Origin: Actinomycetales bacterium
Lineage (GTDB): Bacteria; Actinomycetota; Actinomycetes; Actinomycetales; Actinomycetaceae
Direction of reading: 5' to 3'
Assembly (NCBI GenBank): GCA_022838965.1
Contig: JALHDK010000011.1
Coordinates: forward strand, 1 to 19,004
DNA length: 19,004 bases
In this document: positions 1-6,840 of the stretch, in pieces
Layout: each line of letters begins with the position of its first letter
Position numbering within the stretch: position 1 is the stretch's first letter
Notes under the pieces: model-generated
The model's input: only the letters and a program-made list of their open reading frames with translations
Told to the model about the DNA's origin: nothing
The model's database searches: none
Position numbers and translations under genes: made by a program

Positions 1-94
1 TGACGCCGGGACCTGCGGATGCCGACCCCAAAGGCAGCATTCCGAGGGTGGCCAGAGCGAGAAGGGCAGCGGTGACGAATCGCATGAAGGACAT
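1..94 (-). CDS. Secreted protein, N-terminal signal peptide only (cut by window edge)
   Basis: Only the first 31 codons lie in the window. They read as a classical Sec signal peptide: MSFMRF, a hydrophobic core TAALLALATLGMLPL, then GSASA before GPGV, which is an A-x-A type cleavage site near residue 27. The mature protein lies outside, so its function cannot be told. Two in-frame ATGs exist, at 100 and 94. I chose 94 because GGGGAG lies 6 nt before it, whereas it abuts the ATG at 100. A TACGAT hexamer at 163-168 (minus) could be its -10 box, giving a leader of about 60 nt. It lies downstream of the exonuclease gene on the same strand but is separated by 99 bases. Confidence 0.72.
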   Translation of the reverse strand, partial: MSFMRFVTAALLALATLGMLPLGSASAGPGV

Positions 95-150
95 GTGCAT
101 CTCCCCGTCTTGGCGGCTGCGACCACCCCCGGTCCCGAAGGTCACAGCAC

Positions 151-168
151 ACGATGCTGCGCATCGTA
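151..168 (-). promoter_or_regulatory. Putative -10 box inside a perfect inverted repeat
   Basis: Bases 151-157 and 161-167 form a perfect 7-base inverted repeat (ACGATGC, TGC loop, GCATCGT). Read on minus, bases 168-163 are TACGAT, a TANNNT -10 element for the secreted-protein gene starting at 94. The repeat would cover the melting region and start site, which suits a repressor operator. It has no T-tract, so a terminator for the exonuclease is less likely. No convincing -35 is visible. Confidence 0.35.
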
Positions 169-193
169 CCGCCGGGAGCAGGGGGCGACTGGT

Positions 194-1141
194 TCAGTCC
201 GCGACGCTTGCGTCGGCCAGAGCGACCAGGAGTCGCTCGAGGCTCCCCCCGAGACCCCAGCGCTCCACCAGTCCGGCCAGCCTCGCAGGATCACGAGGCG
301 CACCGGGGACCCGGTCGTCCACTTCGGCCACGGGAGCGTCGCGTGCCACCCGCACCACCAGCGGCGCGACGGCGAGATAGTCCGCCGCCTCCCGCAGGCG
401 GCGAAGCTGCGCCGTCGTGATCCCCGGATCGACCCGCTGCAGCGCCGCCAGGATTCCGTCGAGCGAGCCGTAGCGTCGCAGCAGCGCGACGGCGGTCCGC
501 TCGCCGATGCCGGGGACGCCGGGGAGGCCGTCGGAGGGATCGCCGCGCAGGATGGCCATGTCGGCGTACGTGGCACCGTCGGGGACGCCGTACCGTTCGG
601 CGAGACCCGCCTGGTCGATGACATCGGGGGCCCGGACGCCCCGCTGGGTGTACAGCACCCGCACCGGCCCCGCGTCGTCGACGAGCTGGAACAGGTCACG
701 GTCGCCGGTGACGATCTCGACTCCGTCGCGCTCCGCGGCGGGCCGCGCGAGTTCGCGGGCCACAAGGGTGCCGATGACGTCGTCGGCCTCGAAGCCCGGG
801 GCGCCCAGACGTGCGATCCCGATGGCGGCCAGCACGTCCACGATGACCGGCACCTGGGCGGTGAGGGCCTCGGGAACGTTCTCGGCGCCGTCCACCCCGC
901 CGACCCGGTGCGCCTTGTAGCTGGGGATGGCCGCGACGCGGAAGGCGGGGCGCCAGTCGTCGTCCCAGCAGGCGACCAGGCGGGTGGGACGGCGCGTGGT
1001 CAGCAGGGTGGCGATCATGTCCAGCAGTCCCCGCACCGCGTTGACGGGAGTGCCGTCGGGGGCCTGCACCGTGTCCGGGACGCCGTGGAACGCCCTGAAG
1101 TACAGGGAGGCGGTGTCGAGCAGGAGCAGCGTTCCGGCCAT
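194..1141 (-). CDS. 5'-3' exonuclease (PolA N-terminal / FEN-type nuclease family)
   Basis: This 315-residue protein has the complete layout of stand-alone bacterial 5' nucleases related to the exonuclease domain of DNA polymerase I. Visible are the first metal ligand D9 in LLLLDTASLYFRAF, the CWDDDWRPAFR segment, the arch-region YKAHR, the acidic GFEADDVIGTL and VTGDRDLFQLVDD clusters, and the helix-hairpin-helix GLPGVPGIGERTAVALL that grips the DNA duplex. Family members remove 5' flaps or RNA primers and supplement PolA in repair; that role is inferred. The ATG at 1141 is preferred over an in-frame GTG at 1168 because the recognisable fold begins right after it and TACGCT stands exactly 6 nt upstream, indicating a leaderless start. 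It is divergent from the membrane-protein gene. Confidence 0.93.
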   Translation of the reverse strand: MAGTLLLLDTASLYFRAFHGVPDTVQAPDGTPVNAVRGLLDMIATLLTTRRPTRLVACWDDDWRPAFRVAAIPSYKAHRVGGVDGAENVPEALTAQVPVIVDVLAAIGIARLGAPGFEADDVIGTLVARELARPAAERDGVEIVTGDRDLFQLVDDAGPVRVLYTQRGVRAPDVIDQAGLAERYGVPDGATYADMAILRGDPSDGLPGVPGIGERTAVALLRRYGSLDGILAALQRVDPGITTAQLRRLREAADYLAVAPLVVRVARDAPVAEVDDRVPGAPRDPARLAGLVERWGLGGSLERLLVALADASVAD

Positions 1142-1147
1142 TCCGCC

Positions 1148-1153
1148 AGCGTA
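1148..1153 (-). promoter_or_regulatory. Leaderless promoter -10 (TACGCT) for the exonuclease
   Basis: On minus, TACGCT is followed by 6 nt (GGCGGA) and then ATG at 1141. That spacing places the predicted transcript start on the ATG itself. The same TASGCT-N6/7-RTG layout recurs at five other genes in the window. No clear -35 is seen. Confidence 0.6.
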
Positions 1154-1205
1154 GTGGCGGTGTGCCACCCGCTCCGGGGGAGAGTCCTGTGTCAGGGTCT
1201 CTCGC

Positions 1206-1211
1206 TACTCT
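1206..1211 (+). promoter_or_regulatory. Putative -10 box (TACTCT) for the membrane protein
   Basis: TACTCT fits the actinobacterial TANNNT -10 pattern. A start near 1218 would give a leader of about 46 nt carrying the AAGGGA ribosome site of the gene at 1264. No good -35 is visible, so the call rests on the hexamer and position. Confidence 0.35.
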
Positions 1212-1263
1212 CGGTGTCACGGCGATGGCCGCCGCGCAGAGGATCCGCAAGGGACGATGGACG

Positions 1264-2265
1264 ATGGTGCACGAATCGACCGAACGCGGTGCGCGGTGGC
1301 GGCCTGTGCTGGCGGCGGTTCTCATCGCCCTGGGGTGCCTGCTCGCACCATTCTCCGTGATGGCGGTGTGGCTGAACACGCAGATCTCGGACACCGAGGC
1401 GTTCGTCGAGACCATGGCGCCGCTCGCGGAGGATCCCGCGGTCCAGGAATCGCTCGCCGATCAGCTCACGGCCGCGGTCCTGGAGTTCATCGGCGTCGAG
1501 GAACTCACCGACCAGCTGCTGGCGGCCCTCGGGGACCGGCTCGACCTGCCTCCCCGCCTGGATCGTGCCCTGTCGGGACTCGGCACAACGATCACGAGCG
1601 GAATCGAGGACTTCACCCGGACACAGGTGGGGAACGCGGTCAGCTCACCGCGGTTCGCGCAGGCGTGGTCCGGAGCCCTCACGGTGGCGCACGGACAGGT
1701 GGTGGTGTTCCTCGAGGGGACCCGGGGCGGCGCACTGAGCGCCGAGTCGAACACGATCAGCCTCAACCTCGGTCCGATCGTCGAGCAGATCAGGGGCGAA
1801 CTGGTGGAGAGCGGGTTCACGCTGGCTGAGCGGATCCCCGCCGTCGATCGGTCGTTCGTGCTCTTCGAGTCCGAGTACATCGGCCGGGCGCAGTGGCTCT
1901 TCCGTCTCCTCAACACGCTGGGGGTCTGGCTGCCGGTGCTGACCCTGCTCCTGCTCGCGGCCGGCATCGGCCTGGCGCGTGACCGCCGCCGCACCCTCGT
2001 GCGCGGCGCCCTCGGGGTGATGGTGGGCGCCCTCGTGGTCGGAGTGGCGCTCTCCCTCGCACGGGCGGGCTACGTCGCCGCACCCCCGCTGGGCCTGATG
2101 TCCCCGGAGGCGGCGGGTGCCATCTTCGACACCCTCACCCGCTCCCTGCGGACGGGCCTCAATGCCACCGCGATCGGCGGCCTGGTCGTGGCGCTCGTCG
2201 CCGCGCTCGCCGGGCTCCGGCGTCGCGCCCCCGCCGAGGTCACCGCTCCCGCGGCCGCAGTCTGA
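1264..2265 (+). CDS. Actinobacterial multi-pass membrane protein of unknown function
   Basis: This 333-residue protein starts with a short charged stretch, then a hydrophobic segment near residues 13-37. A hydrophilic domain of about 180 residues follows, rich in acidic residues and beginning NTQISDTEAFVETMAPL. Two closely spaced membrane segments lie near 216-267 and a last one near 300-322, ending in a short Ala/Pro tail. The N-terminal pattern of one membrane span followed by N-T-Q-x-x-D-T-x-x-(Y/F)-V-E-T and PLA-DPAVQ recurs in uncharacterised membrane proteins of Streptomyces and mycobacteria, as I recall them. The large domain is predicted to lie outside the membrane. I start at ATG 1264, with AAGGGA 9 nt upstream; an in-frame ATG at 1225 is possible. 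The 3' end overlaps the convergent pirin gene by 26 bases. Confidence 0.8.
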   Translation: MVHESTERGARWRPVLAAVLIALGCLLAPFSVMAVWLNTQISDTEAFVETMAPLAEDPAVQESLADQLTAAVLEFIGVEELTDQLLAALGDRLDLPPRLDRALSGLGTTITSGIEDFTRTQVGNAVSSPRFAQAWSGALTVAHGQVVVFLEGTRGGALSAESNTISLNLGPIVEQIRGELVESGFTLAERIPAVDRSFVLFESEYIGRAQWLFRLLNTLGVWLPVLTLLLLAAGIGLARDRRRTLVRGALGVMVGALVVGVALSLARAGYVAAPPLGLMSPEAAGAIFDTLTRSLRTGLNATAIGGLVVALVAALAGLRRRAPAEVTAPAAAV

Positions 2266-3229
2266 CGTTGGGGAGGTCCGGGGCCGGCAGGGGCGGCCCG
2301 TCGTAGCCGGTGACGTGACCGAAGCGGGCGACGCCGTCGGGATCCCCCGCGATCGCAGCCTGCCACTGGGCGCGAGCCTCCACCACCTCCTGGTGGGTGC
2401 GCCCGATGAAGTTCCACCACATGATGATCCGTTCCGTGAACGGGACTCCCCCGATGAGGACCGCGCGGACCGGCGCGGCACCCGCCTCGAGGAGAAGCTC
2501 GCGGTGGCCCGGGGCCAGGTAGGCGAGCCACGCGGGTTCGATGCCGGTTCCCGCCACAACCAGTGGCCCGGAGTCCAGCAGGACCCCGTGCTCGAACGCC
2601 GGATCCACCGGGAGGTGGACGGTCGCGCCGGCGGGGATGTCGAGCTGGGCGGCGACCAGCGGGGTGTCCGCCCGGGCGGGCGACGCGACGCCCCCGAGAG
2701 CCCCCATGAAGACCTGGACGCGGGCGCCGTCGATGTGCACCGTCGGTACGTCCGCCACGTGCTCGAACGCGCGCTCGCCGTTCCGGGTGGCGTCCGGAAG
2801 GGCCGTCCAGAGCTGCACGCCGTGGAGGCGGCGCTGACGAGGGAACCGTGCGAGCGTCCCCTCCTCGGAATGACAGATGCCGCGTCCGGCGGTCATCAGG
2901 TTGAGCTGACCGGGCCTGATCGCCTGGTCGGACCCGAGGGCGTCACGGTGGAGCACCTCACCCTCGAACAGCCACGTGACGGTCTGCAACCCGGTGTGCG
3001 GGTGGGGGGCGACATCCATTCCCCCCGTGAGCGAGATGTCGTCGGGACCGTAATGGTCGGCGAAGCAGAAGGCGCCGATGAAGGACCGCTGCCGGGAGGG
3101 CAGCGTGCGGCGGACCGTCATGGCGCGGGGCCCACCGAGCGGGACGTCCCGCGGTGGGATGAGCTCAACGTCGACGGCGGGCCCTGCGGCGCACACGTGC
3201 TCCCGCGGCCGGGCTTCGAGGTTCGTCAT
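2240..3229 (-). CDS. Pirin family protein
   Basis: This is a 329-residue bicupin. The N-terminal cupin carries the pirin metal site: H76 and H78 in APHPHTG, and H120 and E122 in GRGICHSEE. The flanking FIGAFCFADHYGP and LQTVTWLFEGEVLHRDALG are strongly family-typical. The C-terminal cupin ends in a segment containing RIIMWWNFIGRTHQEV, as in most bacterial pirins. Length agrees with the family (about 290-330). Pirins bind iron; some oxidise quercetin, others act as redox-dependent regulators, and this sequence does not decide between these. The ATG at 3229 lacks a ribosome site but has TACGCT exactly 6 nt upstream, implying a leaderless transcript. Its 3' end overlaps the convergent membrane-protein gene by 26 bases. 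Confidence 0.94.
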   Translation of the reverse strand: MTNLEARPREHVCAAGPAVDVELIPPRDVPLGGPRAMTVRRTLPSRQRSFIGAFCFADHYGPDDISLTGGMDVAPHPHTGLQTVTWLFEGEVLHRDALGSDQAIRPGQLNLMTAGRGICHSEEGTLARFPRQRRLHGVQLWTALPDATRNGERAFEHVADVPTVHIDGARVQVFMGALGGVASPARADTPLVAAQLDIPAGATVHLPVDPAFEHGVLLDSGPLVVAGTGIEPAWLAYLAPGHRELLLEAGAAPVRAVLIGGVPFTERIIMWWNFIGRTHQEVVEARAQWQAAIAGDPDGVARFGHVTGYDGPPLPAPDLPNVRLRPRER

Positions 3230-3235
3230 GGGATG

Positions 3236-3241
3236 AGCGTA
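3236..3241 (-). promoter_or_regulatory. Leaderless promoter -10 (TACGCT) for pirin
   Basis: On minus, TACGCT is followed by CATCCC (6 nt) and ATG at 3229, with no purine-rich ribosome site in between. The layout matches the other leaderless starts in the window. Confidence 0.6.
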
Positions 3242-3332
3242 AGGCCGCCCGCGCGTCGTGCGGGGATCGTGTCAGTGGCAGGGGTGACGATGGGGGCAGC
3301 CCGGGAGGGGCCCGACCGAGGAGGGAGTTGCC

Positions 3333-3476
3333 ATGGCTGTCCTGACGCTGGAGATGGTGGAGGCCGAGGAGCTGCTGGACGAGCGCTGCGTGTGGTGCGA
3401 GGAGGTCGGTGCGCGCGCCCACACCAGGGACGGCTTCTGCGTCTGCTGTGGCGCGGCGGGGCACGAGCGTGTCTGA
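3333..3476 (+). CDS. 47-residue cysteine-rich miniprotein, probable zinc ribbon
   Basis: This small gene encodes 47 residues. An acidic N-terminal helix-like stretch (LEMVEAEELLDE) is followed by C19-V-W-C22, 13 intervening residues, then C36-V-C38-C39 and H44. Two cysteine pairs with this spacing suggest a structural zinc knuckle; zinc binding is inferred. The start is secure: AGGAGGGA at 3319-3326 lies 6 nt before ATG, the best ribosome site in this part of the window. The stop precedes the leaderless -10 box of the XPF-type nuclease by 31 bases, on the same strand, so the two could be cotranscribed or functionally paired. I do not recognise a named family. A chance ORF is unlikely given the ribosome site and the cysteine pattern. 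Confidence 0.72.
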   Translation: MAVLTLEMVEAEELLDERCVWCEEVGARAHTRDGFCVCCGAAGHERV

Positions 3477-3507
3477 GGGGCGGCGGGAGTCTCGCGGGCA
3501 TGCCCCG

Positions 3508-3513
3508 TAGGCT
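3508..3513 (+). promoter_or_regulatory. Leaderless promoter -10 (TAGGCT) for the ERCC4-domain gene
   Basis: TAGGCT is followed by GGGAGC (6 nt) and GTG at 3520. The purine run touches the start codon and is too close to act as a ribosome site, so a leaderless transcript is the better reading. Confidence 0.6.
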
Positions 3514-3519
3514 GGGAGC

Positions 3520-4377
3520 GTGACCGGCGAATTCGTCATCGCCCGCAATCCGGAGGACGGGTCCAGGTTGCCCTACCTCCTCCGTCTCCCGCTGGGCCGT
3601 GAGGGCGTGGTCCTGAAGGCCCGCGAGATGTGGCCGCGCACCAGCACGATCTACTGCCACCCTGCCGTTGAATGGCCCGCGGAGCCGGACATCGTCGAGT
3701 CCACGCCGGTGCGGTCCTGCGTCCGGCGGGGTGCCTCCATCGACCTCGTCCTCGACCGGGCCCGTGAGAACCGTTCGCAGTTCGTCTTCACCACCATCCG
3801 CGGTGGCCGCGAGGCGATCTTCTGGCAGACGGCGCGCACCGTCAGGCAGGCCCGCCCGGGTGTCTCCCTGCCCACGGCGAGAGCACAGGCGGTGCCGAAC
3901 CTGGAGATCGTCGTCGACAGCCGCGAGCGCTACGCCTGGTCGTTCTCACACCAGCAGGCCACGACCACCCGCCGGGCGTTGCCAGCCGGGGACTACGCCG
4001 TCGAGGACGACGGCGTGATCGTGGCCGCCGTGGAGCGAAAGTCACTCCAGGACCTCGTCGCATCCCTGACGAGCGGAAAGATGCGCTACCTTCTCGCCGA
4101 CCTCGCCCGACTCCCCCGCGCCGCCGTGGTGGTCGAGGACCGCTACTCGAAGGTGTTCGCCCTCGAGCACGCACGGCCCGCCGTCGTCGCCGACGCGATC
4201 GCCGAGTGCCACGCGCGCTTCCCGCACATCCCGATCGTGTTCTGCGAGACACGCGCCCTCGCCCAGGAGTGGACGTACCGCTTCCTGGCCGCCGCGCTCC
4301 GCGAGGCCGCTGATGACGCTGGCGCCCGAGACCGCGTGACCGAACTCGCCCGGGGCGGTGAGGTCACGGACGGGTGA
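3520..4377 (+). CDS. ERCC4 (XPF-type) nuclease domain protein
   Basis: This 285-residue protein has two parts. Residues 1-120 form an N-terminal domain I cannot name. Residues 128-265 are an XPF/ERCC4 nuclease core. It shows D133 in VVDSRER, then the full family signature G157-D158-Y159 ... E172-R173-K174-x3-D178, so all metal-binding and catalytic positions are present. XPF-family nucleases cut branched DNA such as flaps and forks. No superfamily 2 helicase domain and no clear C-terminal helix-hairpin-helix tandem is visible, so substrate choice must come from the N-terminal domain or a partner. GTG 3520 is chosen from the leaderless -10 box 6 nt upstream. Its end overlaps the convergent OsmC-like gene by 14 bases. 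The DNA repair role is inferred. Confidence 0.88.
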   Translation: MTGEFVIARNPEDGSRLPYLLRLPLGREGVVLKAREMWPRTSTIYCHPAVEWPAEPDIVESTPVRSCVRRGASIDLVLDRARENRSQFVFTTIRGGREAIFWQTARTVRQARPGVSLPTARAQAVPNLEIVVDSRERYAWSFSHQQATTTRRALPAGDYAVEDDGVIVAAVERKSLQDLVASLTSGKMRYLLADLARLPRAAVVVEDRYSKVFALEHARPAVVADAIAECHARFPHIPIVFCETRALAQEWTYRFLAAALREAADDAGARDRVTELARGGEVTDG

Positions 4378-4690
4378 GGTCCCCCGCGAGCCCGACGGTC
4401 AGGGCCGGCGGGTGAGCGAGGGTCTGCGCGATCACGCAGTACCGCTCGGTCAGCTCGACGAGCCTGCGGAGGGTGGCCTCATCCGCGTCGGTGTCGAGGG
4501 CGAAACGCAGATCCACGGAGGTGAGACCCACCGGCACCGCGCGATCGACGCCGAGTGTGCCGCGCGCATCCCAGGTCCCCGTGGCGCGAACGACAGCCGA
4601 TCGCACGTCCACGCCCAGCGCCGTCGTCGGGTCCGCCCGGTAGGCGTCCTTCAGCGGCCGCTGCCGGGAGCGCAGTTCGGTGGCGTCCAT
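4364..4690 (-). CDS. OsmC-like protein lacking its central region, probably inactive
   Basis: At 108 residues this is far shorter than the usual OsmC-family protein (about 140-180). The first 25 residues (DATELRSRQRPLKDAYRADP, then TTAL) match the usual N-terminus of one actinobacterial OsmC branch. Residues 26-108 match the C-terminal half, including RGTLGV, VPVG, LDTDAD and the second redox cysteine C85 in ERYC. Missing is the block with the dimer strand and the central helix carrying the first cysteine (the S-GD-LLEAL-AC-G region), about 65 residues as I recall the family. The reading frame is intact. OsmC proteins reduce organic hydroperoxides using both cysteines, so peroxidase activity is unlikely. 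GGAGG lies 5 nt before ATG 4690. It is the last gene of the minus run after glutaminase and the CueP remnant. Confidence 0.72.
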   Translation of the reverse strand: MDATELRSRQRPLKDAYRADPTTALGVDVRSAVVRATGTWDARGTLGVDRAVPVGLTSVDLRFALDTDADEATLRRLVELTERYCVIAQTLAHPPALTVGLAGDLTRP

Positions 4691-4706
4691 GGTGTCCTCC
4701 GCCCGG

Positions 4707-5129
4707 TCAGCTGAGCTGGATCGTGGTGATGCAGGTCGGGTCGTCGGGGCCCGTGGCGATCGGGGCGGTCGCCGAGAGCCCCTCCCACTCCACCTCGATC
4801 GTCCCTTCGATGTCCCGCGGCAGCCAGAAGCCGACGAAGCCGTTGTCGTAGGTCGTCACCGTCCCGTCCGCGAGCACCTCGCCGTCCGCGGAGGTGATGC
4901 GCACGGTGAGGTCCTCGCCGACCAGCTCACCCTGGCAGCTCGCGAGGTTGTGGTAGAAGCACTCGTGGGTGTTCCGCACATAGGGCGCCACCGAGACGTA
5001 GAAGAGGTCCTCGGGGAGGGCGAGCTGGGTCTCGCCGTCCGGCGTCGCGAAGGTGACGACGTCGGTGCGGACCGAACCCGCGAGGCCCCGCTCGCGACAG
5101 AACGCCGAGTCTACGTTCTCGTGGAAGCT
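4707..5129 (-). pseudogene. cueP: CueP-family copper-binding protein, N-terminally truncated remnant
   Basis: An open frame of 140 codons follows the glutaminase stop codon in the same frame. It has no ATG, and its first possible start is a GTG at 4991 without a ribosome site. The translated text matches the C-terminal two thirds of CueP-family proteins: LPEDLFYVSVAPYV, then THECFYHNLASCQGELVG with the C-x7-C pair, then NGFVGFWLPRDIEGTIEVEW and the terminal PTCITTIQL with the third cysteine. CueP binds copper in the periplasm or at the cell surface and needs a signal or lipoprotein peptide. Both that peptide and the N-terminal part are gone, replaced by the end of the glutaminase gene. I read it as a deletion remnant. 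A short cytosolic product from GTG 4991 is possible but weakly supported. Confidence 0.75.
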
Positions 5130-6116
5130 TCAACCAGAGTGCAGTCTCCCGGATCCCAGCAGGTCAAGCCCGAGATGCCGGGAGAGGAACCGTGCGGCGA
5201 GTTGCCCCCGGACGCTGTTGCCCGCCTCGTCCAGCGGGGGCGAGAACGTGCCCAGCCCGCCCTTGCCGGGCGAGACGGTGACGATCCCCCCGCCGATGCC
5301 GCTCTTGCCGGGCTGTCCGACCTCGTACACCCAGTCCCCCGTGGTCTCGTAGAGGCCGGCCGTAAGCATCACGGCGAGGACATGGTGGCAGAGGGCGGCG
5401 TCGACCACGTCCTCACCGGTGACCGGGTTGACACCGCCGGCGGCAAGGGTGGCGCTTATGGTGGCCAGATCGCGCGCGGTGACGAGCAGGCAGGACTGCC
5501 GGGTGTAGAGGTCGAGGGCGAGGTCCGGATCGCACCCCAGCCGGTGACGGGCGTGCAGGAGGTACACGAGGGCGCGGTTGACGTGGTTGGTCGCCGAGGC
5601 GCAGGCGTACACCTCGTCGTCGACGGCGAGAGGGCGGCCGGCGAAGGCGGAGAGCCCGCGGACGATGGCATCCCACTTCGCCTCACCCTCGCCGGGAACG
5701 TGGCTGGTGGCCGCGATGGCACCCGGGTTGACCATCGGGTTCGTCCGCCCGTCGGCGGACCGTTCCACAGCGGCGACGGCGTTGAACGGCAATCCCGTCG
5801 CATTGACCCCGAGGACGGCACGGGCTGTGTCGGGACCCACGGCCCGGAGCACGAGGGCGAACACGAAGGGCTTGGCGACGCTCATGATGGTGAATGGCAC
5901 GTCGACGTCGCCGGCCGCGAACACGGCGCCACTCGTCCCCACGACGCAGACGCCGAACAGGGCGCTGTCCGCGCGGGCCAGGGCCGGGTAGACGGTGGAG
6001 GTGTCCCCTTTGGTGACGGGCGCGAAGCGGGCGTGGGCCTCGTCGACCAGCGACTGGACGGTCTCGCGGTCGGGCAGGCGTCCGGTGGAGATGTACCCGG
6101 CATTCCCGTGCCGCAC
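5130..6116 (-). CDS. glsA: Glutaminase A
   Basis: The product (328 residues) hydrolyses L-glutamine to glutamate and ammonia in the cytoplasm. It has the serine-dependent beta-lactamase-like fold of the family: S79-V-A-K82 is the catalytic Ser-x-x-Lys, Y43 lies in VYPALA, N130 in NPMVNPGAIA, and the C-terminal block has GVNPVTGE, SGIGGGIVTVSPGKGGLGT and FSPPLDEAGNSVRG. All are typical of GlsA, and the length is normal. The substrate-loop residue after the catalytic lysine is P rather than the common V, a minor variation. GAGGAGG sits 4 nt before GTG 6116. It lies 29 bases after the cytidylate-kinase-like gene, so the two are probably cotranscribed. Downstream, the stop codon directly abuts an in-frame CueP remnant, suggesting that a deletion ended close to this gene. 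Confidence 0.95.
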   Translation of the reverse strand: MRHGNAGYISTGRLPDRETVQSLVDEAHARFAPVTKGDTSTVYPALARADSALFGVCVVGTSGAVFAAGDVDVPFTIMSVAKPFVFALVLRAVGPDTARAVLGVNATGLPFNAVAAVERSADGRTNPMVNPGAIAATSHVPGEGEAKWDAIVRGLSAFAGRPLAVDDEVYACASATNHVNRALVYLLHARHRLGCDPDLALDLYTRQSCLLVTARDLATISATLAAGGVNPVTGEDVVDAALCHHVLAVMLTAGLYETTGDWVYEVGQPGKSGIGGGIVTVSPGKGGLGTFSPPLDEAGNSVRGQLAARFLSRHLGLDLLGSGRLHSG

Positions 6117-6145
6117 CCGGGCCTCCTCGTGCCGTTGCGGTGCGC

Positions 6146-6760
6146 TCAGGCCGTCAACGCCTGCTTCCGGGCGAAGGCCGCGAGGATGATCTCGACCGCA
6201 CCGTCGATGCCGAAGGTCGTCGTGTTGACGACCAGGTCGTACCGCGCGGTGGTCCGCGGGTCCCAGCCCCAGAGTTCGAGCGACATCTCGGCACGCGCCT
6301 CGTCCTCACGCCGCTGCCGCACACTCGCCTGCTCCACGGAGATCCCTGCCTCGGCCGCCGCACGGCGGATGCGATCCTCCACGGGCGCCTCCAGCTTGAC
6401 GTGGAGGGCTTCGGGACGATCCGCGAGGATCACGGTGGCGTTCCGGCCGAGGATCACGCCACCGTCCTGCACCAGTGCCCTCACCGTCTCCACGTTCTGC
6501 CGGGCGAGGACAACGCTCGGGCTCTCGATGAGATCGATGCTGCCGATGTCGGAGAATGCCACGCTGCGGAAGAACTGGTTGATGTTGATGTGTCCGGTGC
6601 CCTTGGGGTCGGCGGCCTCGAGTTCCTCGGAGCTGACCCCCTGCCCGATCCACCGCACTCCCAGCGCTTCGGCCAGCCTGGGGCCGACCTGACTCGCGCC
6701 GGCACCGTAAGCCTCGAAAAGCGTGATGATGGGCTTCGCGGACTCGCCAGGATTCGTCAC
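6146..6760 (-). CDS. Cytidylate kinase-like family protein
   Basis: This 204-residue P-loop kinase relative belongs to the cytidylate-kinase-like family (Cytidylate_kin2). The N-terminal loop reads FEAYGAGASQVGPRLAEALG, in the position of the nucleotide-binding loop but without the classical G-K-(S/T). Later landmarks are GGVILGRNATVIL, the DRPEALHVKLEAP strand, and an arginine-rich lid around RQRREDEARAE. The tail has YDLVVNTTTFGIDGAVEII, which is usual for the family. The substrate of these proteins is mostly unknown, so CMP kinase activity should not be assumed. GTG 6760 is chosen because GAGAAGGGA ends about 10 nt upstream and the family match starts just after. It is the first gene of the run leading into glutaminase and is divergent from the MFS operon. 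Confidence 0.85.
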   Translation of the reverse strand: MTNPGESAKPIITLFEAYGAGASQVGPRLAEALGVRWIGQGVSSEELEAADPKGTGHININQFFRSVAFSDIGSIDLIESPSVVLARQNVETVRALVQDGGVILGRNATVILADRPEALHVKLEAPVEDRIRRAAAEAGISVEQASVRQRREDEARAEMSLELWGWDPRTTARYDLVVNTTTFGIDGAVEIILAAFARKQALTA

Positions 6761-6781
6761 GGCAGGGATTCCCTTCTCGCA

Positions 6782-6812
6782 GACGTCATCGTCATCCCAA
6801 CGATATGACGTC
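6782..6812 (-). promoter_or_regulatory. Inverted repeat with -10 box upstream of the kinase-like gene
   Basis: GACGTCAT (6782-6789) and ATGACGTC (6805-6812) are perfect inverted copies 15 bases apart. CGT and ACG continue the symmetry inward after a 2-base slip. On minus, bases 6805-6800 read TATCGT, a possible -10 box, which puts the transcript start near 6793 and between the arms. This is a good place for a repressor site controlling the kinase-like/glutaminase transcript. No regulator can be assigned. Confidence 0.4.
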
Positions 6813-6840
6813 CCGCCCCTCCTGTGTTGCGTACCGCTCA

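Noticed and set aside
2117..3523. Plus-strand open frame antisense to pirin
   Set aside because: Shadow of the pirin coding sequence; it runs across three genuine gene boundaries.
4707..4991. Functional short CueP protein starting at GTG 4991
   Set aside because: No ribosome site before the GTG, clear CueP homology continues upstream of it, and an export signal would be missing.
4927..5133. Small minus-strand frame beginning at TTG 5133
   Set aside because: It is a shifted reading of the CueP remnant, is Arg-rich and has no ribosome site.
4680..6692. Long plus-strand open frame (670 codons) antisense to glutaminase and the kinase-like gene
   Set aside because: Its translation is Arg/Gly/Val-rich with no recognisable domain, and it mirrors two well-identified genes. 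Long antisense frames are expected at this GC content.
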